Positions 16,058 through 21,194 of a stretch of 21,194 nucleotides of DNA are shown here, in pieces. Positions within the stretch are counted from its first letter, which is position 1, and every line of letters starts with the position of its first letter. The position numbers were made by a program, and so were the translations under genes. Under the pieces are notes generated by a model. It was given only the letters and a program-made list of their open reading frames with translations. It did no database searches and had not been told where the DNA came from. Origin of the DNA: SIG673 sp045638685 (GTDB lineage: Bacteria > Bacillota > Clostridia > Oscillospirales > CAG-272); NCBI GenBank assembly GCA_045638685.1, contig JAZUBT010000040.1, forward strand, positions 1-21,194, given 5' to 3'.

Positions 16058-16960
16058 TTAACCGTCGGTTTTTTCCGTGTTATTATCTTCGGTTTTATCT
16101 CTACTCTGCTTTTTCAGTATTTCATTTACAACGTTCGGAATACCGAGAGACAGAACGTTCAAAAGAATGTTACCGATGTCTCTGTACTTTGTTTTTCTGC
16201 CTTTAAGCGCTTTAATCGCGCTTTCCGTCTCGGAATACATTGAAGCAAGGAGAAAATCATCGGGAACCTCTGTAAATCCCGCGCTGACAAGCGGGTTAAA
16301 CGCGCCGGTTTTAAGATCATCGTAAAAATCGTCCATCGCGTCCGCAAGATAGATAAGTCTGCCAACGCTATATCCGAGCGAGGAGGTCATCGCGGCATTT
16401 TTTTCGTCCTCTATTCCGTGTGAAAAGAGCAGTGAAAGAATTTTGCCGAAAACGTCGGCGCAGGCATCTGGCGAATCCGATTTAGCGCTTTCAAGCGCCG
16501 AAAGCTCGTCGAGATACGTCTTTATTTTTTCCGAAAGCTCAGGAAAATTATACTCGGGCAGTCTTTTATAAATCCTTTTGAGCTGCTTTTTAGTTTTACC
16601 GAGCGCAAATCTCTTTAAAAGGCGCTTTCCCGTATTTTTATCGTTTAAATCGTCAAGAAGCTTATAATAAGAAAGCACCACCGAGGCTCCTGCCGAAAAC
16701 CGAAGCGCGGAGTTTTCCTCGGCAACCGGTCTTTTCTTAACCGGGTGGAGTCCGCATCTGCCAAGACCTATTTTAAAGCCCGTTTCGTCTGTTTCAGCTC
16801 TGAGCATAGCTAAAAAAACCAGGTCATAGCTCAGCATAAGGGTTGACGAGGCTCCGGCGTACCGTTTCATTGCTTTACAAAGCGCGCAGTAAACGCCCTT
16901 ATAAAGCTTGTATTCCGATACCTTAAGCTCTCCGTCAAGAATTCTTACATATCCGAACAA
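16058..16960 (-). CDS. DUF5685 family protein
   Basis: The 300-residue protein starts at a TTG codon (16960) with GGAGAAG 6 nt upstream. The family-typical opening MFGYVR supports this start. It has C25-x-x-C28 in YCALCKAM and C69 in GRCGLHP. Two aspartate-rich motifs lie in helical context: D103-D-x-x-D107 (LLDDLND) and D207 to D215 (DAMDDFYDD), the latter followed by LKTGAFNP. They recall the diphosphate-Mg sites of squalene/phytoene synthases, so an isoprenoid-synthase-like fold is possible (inference). It is first of a unit with the J-domain and membrane proteins. No clear promoter was recognised in the AT-rich upstream gap. Confidence 0.85.
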   Translation of the reverse strand: MFGYVRILDGELKVSEYKLYKGVYCALCKAMKRYAGASSTLMLSYDLVFLAMLRAETDETGFKIGLGRCGLHPVKKRPVAEENSALRFSAGASVVLSYYKLLDDLNDKNTGKRLLKRFALGKTKKQLKRIYKRLPEYNFPELSEKIKTYLDELSALESAKSDSPDACADVFGKILSLLFSHGIEDEKNAAMTSSLGYSVGRLIYLADAMDDFYDDLKTGAFNPLVSAGFTEVPDDFLLASMYSETESAIKALKGRKTKYRDIGNILLNVLSLGIPNVVNEILKKQSRDKTEDNNTEKTDG

Positions 16961-17278
16961 TTTTTTCTTCTCCGCTTACAATTACAGCTTTTTTACAATG
17001 TCGGCACCCGGATTCGCACACGGGATTTCCTAATAATTTAGGTGTAATTCCTCTTATACGATACCGCCAAATATATAATAAATAATATACAATTATATTT
17101 ACTGCTTAATAAAGTTATAATAAACTTTTTGTAAATTCGTTTCCGCAGAGTAACATTTTACTTTTTTCTTTATAAAAATTAATAATTTTATACAAAATTT
17201 ACAATTAACGCTTTTATTTCTCCGTTTTTTATATTATAATGATTTCAGAATTTAATTTTCCATTAAAGGAGATTTTTT
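16961..17278. other. Intergenic region between divergent genes
   Basis: This is 318 bp of mostly AT-rich DNA between the DUF5685 gene (minus) and the small lipoprotein gene (plus). It holds the TATAAT box and ribosome site of the lipoprotein gene and a small CCCG/CGGG hairpin (17007-17024). A clear -35/-10 pair for the minus-strand unit was not found. Confidence 0.6.
17235..17272 (+). promoter_or_regulatory. -10 box and ribosome site of the small lipoprotein gene
   Basis: TATAAT at 17235-17240 has no good -35 partner. AAAGGAGA at 17265-17272 lies 6 nt before the ATG at 17279. Confidence 0.55.
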
Positions 17279-17554
17279 ATGAAACGCAGAATAATATTGC
17301 TTTTTTTAACGTTATTTATAGTAATGTCATCGGTTTTAATAGCCTGTGATAAAGACAAAGATGATCCGGATAATGATCCTAATCCGGGTCCCGGCACATC
17401 TGAAGGCGGCGGCACAACTCCCGGTGGTGGCACAACTCCTGAAACTCCCGGTGGAACTACCCCCGAGACCCCCGGCGGCACTCCCCCCGAAACTCCAGAA
17501 GGCGGCGGAAACCAGAATAACGGTAACGAAATAGAGCTTCCGATGGTTCCCTAA
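17279..17554 (+). CDS. Short lipoprotein with Gly/Thr/Pro repeat tail
   Basis: The 91-residue protein has a type II signal peptide (MKRRIILLF...) with lipobox VLIAC (C23). An acidic stretch follows (DKDKDDPDNDPNPGPG), then a low-complexity tail with three 8-residue units GG-T-T/P-PETP (residues 50-73), ending ELPMVP. It looks like the membrane anchor and linker of a surface lipoprotein without the expected folded domain. It could be a real short lipoprotein or a remnant that lost its C-terminal domain. Its own ribosome site and a terminator 28 bp after the stop argue for a working short gene. It is the only plus-strand protein gene here; function is unknown. Confidence 0.75.
   Translation: MKRRIILLFLTLFIVMSSVLIACDKDKDDPDNDPNPGPGTSEGGGTTPGGGTTPETPGGTTPETPGGTPPETPEGGGNQNNGNEIELPMVP
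17426..17497 (+). repeat. Three 24-bp coding tandem repeats
   Basis: They encode residues 50-73 of the small lipoprotein, GGTTPETP, GGTTPETP and GGTPPETP. The copies differ at synonymous positions, so they are not a recent slippage product. Confidence 0.7.
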
Positions 17555-17582
17555 GTACATAAAATTTTCATACGTTAAATTT

Positions 17583-17612
17583 AAAAAGGACGAGTAAAGG
17601 CTCGTCCTTTTT
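17583..17612 (+). terminator. Terminator of the small lipoprotein gene
   Basis: AAAAAGGACGAG and CTCGTCCTTTTT form a 12-bp stem with a 6-nt loop, ending in a T-run, with A residues on the other side. Confidence 0.85.
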
Positions 17613-17696
17613 CCTTATTCTCTGCGCCGATTTACAGTATGTTATATTAAAAATCTGCACTTGTTAATTATTTTTTTCGGTTAATCTTTCAAAGTA

Positions 17697-17757
17697 AATA
17701 TCCTCCCGTTAACTGACCGCAAAATTTTACGGACGGTAAAAATAACAGGAGGATATT
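17697..17757. repeat. Long inverted repeat (15-bp arms)
   Basis: AATATCCTCC-c-GTTA (17697-17711) pairs with TAAC-a-GGAGGATATT (17743-17757), with a single mismatch. An inner ACCG/CGGT stem continues it. Confidence 0.8.
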
Positions 17758-18024
17758 ATTTATCCTTTAGTAAAAAAGCATTTGTACCGCTTTTTTCGCA
17801 AAAGAAACGCTTTCGCGGTATAAAACCTATACGTTATATATATCGATTTACATTTACGTTTACCTATTAAAGTATCTTTACTTTATCTTTTCGAAACCGC
17901 AAAATCTCGATTAAAGCTACGCATCAAAAAGCCTAACTTTTTCTAACGCACAGCGTAATTTCCGCTTTTAAGAGAGAAAAACACTCATTTTTCTATCGTT
18001 GCCTTTCGGCTTCGACAATATTAT

Positions 18025-18069
18025 AATTCCCATAAAGACAGCTTTTAATACTCTGTTTTTATGGGAATT
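18025..18069. repeat. Hairpin with 17-bp stem downstream of the aminopeptidase gene
   Basis: AATTCCCATAAAGACAG (18025-18041) pairs with CTGTTTTTATGGGAATT (18053-18069), all 17 positions with one G-T, around an 11-nt loop. It lies 94 bp after the aminopeptidase stop. It could act as a terminator or processing structure, but no long T-run follows on either strand. Confidence 0.7.
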
Positions 18070-18162
18070 TCTGTTATTAAATTTTATATTTTTTCAGAGA
18101 AATTTTTATACGTTCAACGCGTCGGATTGTAAGCTTTTACTTAACGGTAGCGTCCGCTACAA

Positions 18163-19398
18163 TTAAAACGCCCATTCTCCGTCCTTGAAAATCTGTACGT
18201 GCCTACCGTCGCGCGTATGAGCGACTATCGAAAGATCCGCGGAGCCTATCATAAAGTCCTCGTGGATAATAGACTCGTTTATTCCCTTTTCACGGCACTG
18301 CTCAAGAGTGTATTTATCAAAATCCTTTATGCAGTTTGCAAAGCCCTCACCGAGTGCAAGATGACAGGCTGCGTTTTCGTCAAAAAGAGTATTGTAAAAG
18401 AGTATTCCACTCTTGTTAATAGGTGAGGAAAAGGGCACAAGCGCACATTCTCCAAGATAAGAAGCGCCCTCGTCCATTTCTGTCATTATTTTTAGAAGCT
18501 CACCGTTTTTCTCGGCGTGTGTCTCCGTAACCCTTCCGTTTTCGAATTTAACGTAAAAGTTTTCAATAAGCTCCCCTCTGAAGGAAAGCGGCTTTGTGGA
18601 ATATACGATTCCCTCCGCCTCTCCCCTTTTCGGAGTTACAAATATCTCCTCCGACGGAATATTTGCGTTAAAGAAGTTTCCGAGAAGCGTAGTTTCTCCG
18701 CCACCCATAAAGAGTGCGTCCTCTATAAGCCCAACCTTAAGACTCGTTCCGTTTGACGAGGTATATTCCAAGGTTTCAATGCCGAGTGAGTTAAGATAGT
18801 CGCATTTTTTCTGTAAGCTCTCGTTGTGATTTTTCCAGTTTTCGATAGGACTGTCGCTTCCGTCAGGCGCAACTCTTGAGGAAATGAGTATCGCCTCCCA
18901 AAGCTTTTCCTTTGCCTTTGCCTTACTTAAATTCGGGAACACCTTTTTTGCCCACTTTTCTCCCGGAACAGCGGCAATACACCACTGATATTTATTGTCC
19001 ATTGCATCTCTGTACGGCTTTATGACCTTATACCTCGCCTGCGATGCCTTCTGATATTTTTCCTGATTAATTCCCTTCATTCCGTCGGGATCCTCGGAAA
19101 GCAGGTATATCACAGCGGGAAGCGTGTCAAGTCTGTGCTGAAGCTTAGCCTTTTCCCACTCCTCCACCTTGGACATAACCGAAAGGCTCCGTGCCTTTGC
19201 GTGGAGCTTTGAAACGGGCTGGTGCGACCATTCAACGTTTACCTTTGACGCGCCTGCTTTGTAGCATTCGCTTACAACCATTTCAACGAATTCGGGGCAA
19301 TCAAGCTCTGCCTGAACGATAACCTCCTGCTTCTTTTTAAGGTTTATTCCAACCTTAACTATAAGCTCCGCATACTTTTTTAAAACGCTTTTTTTCAT
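18163..19398 (-). CDS. M29 family aminopeptidase
   Basis: This is an M29 (AmpS/PepS, thermophilic aminopeptidase type) cytoplasmic metallo-aminopeptidase that releases N-terminal residues from peptides. The 411-residue length is typical. The two-metal site is recognisable in NIPSEEIFVTPKRG, YLGECALVPFSSPI, NAACHLALGEG and IIHEDFMIGSADLSI (Glu, Glu, His, His, Asp ligands). The start at 19398 has GAAAGG upstream of the ATG; a TTG-initiated extension to 19422 would place this site inside the gene. It is downstream of hom but separated by a strong terminator, so it is probably transcribed alone. No convincing promoter was seen in the 84-bp gap. Confidence 0.93.
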   Translation of the reverse strand: MKKSVLKKYAELIVKVGINLKKKQEVIVQAELDCPEFVEMVVSECYKAGASKVNVEWSHQPVSKLHAKARSLSVMSKVEEWEKAKLQHRLDTLPAVIYLLSEDPDGMKGINQEKYQKASQARYKVIKPYRDAMDNKYQWCIAAVPGEKWAKKVFPNLSKAKAKEKLWEAILISSRVAPDGSDSPIENWKNHNESLQKKCDYLNSLGIETLEYTSSNGTSLKVGLIEDALFMGGGETTLLGNFFNANIPSEEIFVTPKRGEAEGIVYSTKPLSFRGELIENFYVKFENGRVTETHAEKNGELLKIMTEMDEGASYLGECALVPFSSPINKSGILFYNTLFDENAACHLALGEGFANCIKDFDKYTLEQCREKGINESIIHEDFMIGSADLSIVAHTRDGRHVQIFKDGEWAF

Positions 19399-19476
19399 TT
19401 TATTTTTCCTTTCATACGGCAAAATATATTTCGAGTCGCGGCTTTAACCTATAATTTAAGCGTCCCGAAAAATTCA

Positions 19477-19506
19477 GGTTAAAAAACGGGGACGATGCCC
19501 CGTTTT
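19477..19506 (-). terminator. Terminator of hom
   Basis: AAAACGGGG and CCCCGTTTT (19483-19491, 19498-19506) form a 9-bp stem with a 6-nt loop. On the minus strand a T-run continues beyond the stem. Confidence 0.85.
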
Positions 19507-19544
19507 AAAGATTACGTATATAATTATTGCTTTTTTTCCGCTTT

Positions 19545-20738
19545 TTAATCAACAAAACGGATAACGGAGGTTACATCAAAACCGGAAAGCTCTTTTTCAA
19601 GCTCGTACTGAGTAATTTTTTCGCTTACAAATGAGCTTTCTCCGTCCTCAAAGGATATAGGCTTTACGTTTTCGGGAAGCTTCTCACCCTTTACGCGACA
19701 GTAGAACACCATAGGTACGCTCTTATAATCGGCAAGGGTTCTATCGTCTGCACGCTCCCATTTGGAGGTCGGAATCTGTCCGACGTCAAGGTGCTTAATA
19801 ACCTCGATAATATCCGCAAGAACCGCTCCCGCCGTGGGAATGCTTCCGGCGCCCTTTCCGTAGAACATAAGCTCTCCGACAGCTTCACCCGAAACGAGTA
19901 TTCCGTTAAATACATCGTTTACGTGAGAAAGCGGACTATCCGCTGTTACCATTCTGGGAGAAACGATGATAAAGACCTTTCCGTCCGCGGTTTTCTCGGT
20001 TCTGCCTATCAGCTTTATAGCCGCGTTAAGCTTTGCGGCGTCGCCCGTATCTCTCTTGGTTATATTACGTATTCCCTCGGTATGAACGGCGTCGCTATTG
20101 TAGATTTTACCGTAAGCAAGAGCCGAAAGAATACATATTTTACGGCAAGCGTCAATTCCGTCAACGTCAGCGGAGGGATTAGCCTCTGCGTAACCGAGCT
20201 CTCTCGCCTTAGCCAGTGCCTCGTCAAACGTTTTGCCATTTTGAAGCATACTCGTAAGCATATAGTTTGTTGTTCCGTTAAGAATACCGTTTACCGATAT
20301 AATATTATCTGAGGAAAGGGACTCTCTCATAGGACGGATAATCGGTATTGCTCCACCTACTGCCGCCTCAAAGAGATACGCGACCTTGTTTTCCGCCGCG
20401 GTCTGAAGGAGAACCTCGCCGAAATTTGCAACAACCTCTTTGTTTGAGGAAATAACGTGCTTTCCGGCCTTAAGAGCAGCAAGTGAAAAATCAAACGCGG
20501 GGTGCGAACCGCCAATCATCTCCGCAACGATGGAAACCTCGGGATCGTTTAAAACGACGTTAAAGTCCTTTATTATTTTATTTTCAAGCGGATGTCCGGT
20601 AAAATCTCTTATATCAACGATGTATTTTACCTCGACCTCTTTACCGGTGTCTTTCAGAATGAGCTGCTTATTTCTTTCAACAAGCTCTACAAGACCTCCG
20701 CCTATATTACCGAATCCGATAACGGCAATTTTTACCAT
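19545..20738 (-). CDS. hom: Homoserine dehydrogenase
   Basis: Hom reduces aspartate semialdehyde to homoserine, the branch to threonine and methionine. The dinucleotide motif GFGNIGGG is at residues 8-15. The catalytic domain shows SSNKEVVA, FEAAVGGAIPIIRP, NGILNGTTNYML and the substrate segment GYAEANPSADVDG. It is 397 residues. The C-terminal 70 residues do not show the usual ACT-domain D-x-PG-x-L pattern, so feedback control may differ. The start is the ATG at 20738 (MVKIAVIGFG); a TTG 12 nt upstream is the alternative. A TTGAAA-N17-TATAAT promoter lies at 20828-20800. thrC and thrB are not adjacent. Confidence 0.95.
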   Translation of the reverse strand: MVKIAVIGFGNIGGGLVELVERNKQLILKDTGKEVEVKYIVDIRDFTGHPLENKIIKDFNVVLNDPEVSIVAEMIGGSHPAFDFSLAALKAGKHVISSNKEVVANFGEVLLQTAAENKVAYLFEAAVGGAIPIIRPMRESLSSDNIISVNGILNGTTNYMLTSMLQNGKTFDEALAKARELGYAEANPSADVDGIDACRKICILSALAYGKIYNSDAVHTEGIRNITKRDTGDAAKLNAAIKLIGRTEKTADGKVFIIVSPRMVTADSPLSHVNDVFNGILVSGEAVGELMFYGKGAGSIPTAGAVLADIIEVIKHLDVGQIPTSKWERADDRTLADYKSVPMVFYCRVKGEKLPENVKPISFEDGESSFVSEKITQYELEKELSGFDVTSVIRFVD

Positions 20739-20799
20739 ATTTAAAACCAACCTTTCAAAGTAGCTGAAATATTAATCCGCTATAATTAAATTCTTTTTT

Positions 20800-20828
20800 A
20801 TTATATCATAGATTAAGTTCAATTTCAA
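20800..20828 (-). promoter_or_regulatory. hom promoter
   Basis: TTGAAA (20828-20823), a 17-bp spacer and TATAAT (20805-20800). The leader of about 55 nt is too short for a T-box or lysine riboswitch. Confidence 0.7.
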
Positions 20829-20939
20829 TACATTTTAAAAAATTAGCCTGAAATTTCGTTAAAAACACAAATTTCTCAAAGAAATTTACTAACACGAATA
20901 AAAAAATAAGAAAATATCAAAAATATTATCGAAAAGGTA

Positions 20940-20968
20940 TTGACAAAAAGGAAAATTTATGCTATAAT
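20940..20968 (+). promoter_or_regulatory. tRNA-Gln promoter, perfect consensus
   Basis: TTGACA (20940-20945), a 17-bp spacer and TATAAT (20963-20968), 17 bp before the mature tRNA start. Confidence 0.85.
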
Positions 20969-20985
20969 TCCTATCGTTGATTTAA

Positions 20986-21061
20986 TGCGGCATCGCCAAG
21001 CGGTAAGGCAACGGACTCTGACTCCGTCATTACCTAGGTTCGAATCCTAGTGCCGCAGCCA
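20986..21061 (+). tRNA. tRNA-Gln (anticodon CTG), CCA encoded
   Basis: The 7-bp acceptor stem is TGCGGCA/TGCCGCA with discriminator G and encoded CCA. The anticodon arm ACGGA-CTCTGAC-TCCGT carries CTG, which reads the glutamine codon CAG. The T arm has the standard TTCGAAT loop. It is the only gene between its promoter and terminator. Confidence 0.95.
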
Positions 21062-21063
21062 TG

Positions 21064-21098
21064 AAAAAAGACCAAGTCGAAAGACTTGGTCTTTTTTT
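21064..21098 (+). terminator. tRNA-Gln terminator
   Basis: A 15-bp perfect stem with core GACCAAGTC/GACTTGGTC and a GAAA tetraloop, ending in seven T, begins 3 nt after the CCA. Confidence 0.95.
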
Positions 21099-21102
21099 AA
21101 CT

Positions 21103-21194
21103 AAATCCGCCGTTGGCGGAAGAAATCCCACTTGCGTGGGATGAAATCGCTTCGCGATGAAATCTGCCTTACGGCAGGTTATGGAGGCGGATTT
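21103..21194. repeat. Array of four small hairpins closed by an inverted repeat
   Basis: Hairpin 1 is TCCGCC/GGCGGA (21106-21120), 2 is ATCCCAC/GTGGGAT (21125-21142), 3 is ATCGC/GCGAT (21146-21158), 4 is CTGCC/GGCAG (21164-21177). They are separated by GAAAT-type spacers. AAATCCGCC (21103-21111) also matches GGCGGATTT at the window end (21186-21194), so hairpin 1 competes with a 9-bp closing stem. It looks like a dispersed REP/MITE-like element of the genome. It may continue past the edge. Confidence 0.75.

Larger units (their letters stand above)
17613..18162. other. 550-bp gene-free region with inverted repeats
   Basis: No convincing coding frame was found on either strand. It contains a 61-bp interrupted palindrome (17697-17757), a TACCGC/GCGGTA repeat (about 17786-17822), a 17-bp-stem hairpin (18025-18069) and a short GTAGCG-TCC-GCTAC-type palindrome near 18147-18160, just after the aminopeptidase stop. 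No known RNA (SRP, RNase P, tmRNA, 6S) was recognised. Confidence 0.6.

Noticed and set aside
16999..17025. tRNA-like 3' half (CGAATCC context) on the minus strand upstream of the DUF5685 gene
   Set aside because: The T-stem does not pair properly and there is no D or anticodon arm; it is probably chance.
21103..21194. CRISPR array
   Set aside because: The repeats are short palindromes of different sequence with 5-nt spacers, not identical direct repeats with 30-nt spacers.

Overview
The window looks like chromosome of a low-to-mid GC Gram-positive anaerobe of the class Clostridia, probably an uncultured gut lineage (this taxonomy is inference). The evidence is a type III glutamine synthetase (GlnN), RemA, LuxS, DUF5685, a BspA-type leucine-rich-repeat lipoprotein, strong Shine-Dalgarno sites and several exact TTGACA-N17-TATAAT promoters. 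Except for one small lipoprotein gene, a tRNA and a candidate small RNA, everything is on the minus strand, so the genes read from right to left.

Right edge to centre: an array of small hairpins closed by an inverted repeat (21103-21194) follows tRNA-Gln(CUG) and its terminator. Then come hom (homoserine dehydrogenase), an M29 aminopeptidase, a 550-bp gene-free stretch with long inverted repeats, and a lone plus-strand 91-residue lipoprotein. Next is a three-gene unit: a DUF5685 protein, a J-domain protein with a cysteine-rich tail, and a small multi-pass membrane protein. Then comes a housekeeping operon with one promoter and one terminator: yloC-remA-gmk-rpoZ-priA-def-fmt. It covers RNA turnover, regulation, GMP kinase, RNA polymerase omega, replication restart and N-formylmethionine metabolism. 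The usual coaBC gene between rpoZ and priA is absent.

Centre to left: a large LRR lipoprotein and glnN each have an exact consensus promoter, and luxS follows glnN. Left of luxS the character changes. Position 1978 to the left edge is one open frame of about 659 codons with no credible start. It encodes part of a large phage/mobile-element polyvalent protein. Its frame opens at the luxS terminator, which suggests a truncation or integration junction.

The most interesting signals are inside that mobile-element frame. (i) Two perfect TTGACA-N17-TATAAT promoters lie back to back (900-872 on minus, 966-994 on plus) in a K/N-rich linker. (ii) The plus one is followed by a roughly 75-nt self-complementary segment ending in a T-run, a candidate antisense small RNA. 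(iii) Two small ORFs with strong ribosome sites (633-451 and 180 to the edge) are nested in the +1 frame and share an NPK-x-T-x-AE-x-L motif. Together these look like a compact gene set overprinted on the coding sequence of the large protein. That is inference and needs comparative and transcript data.
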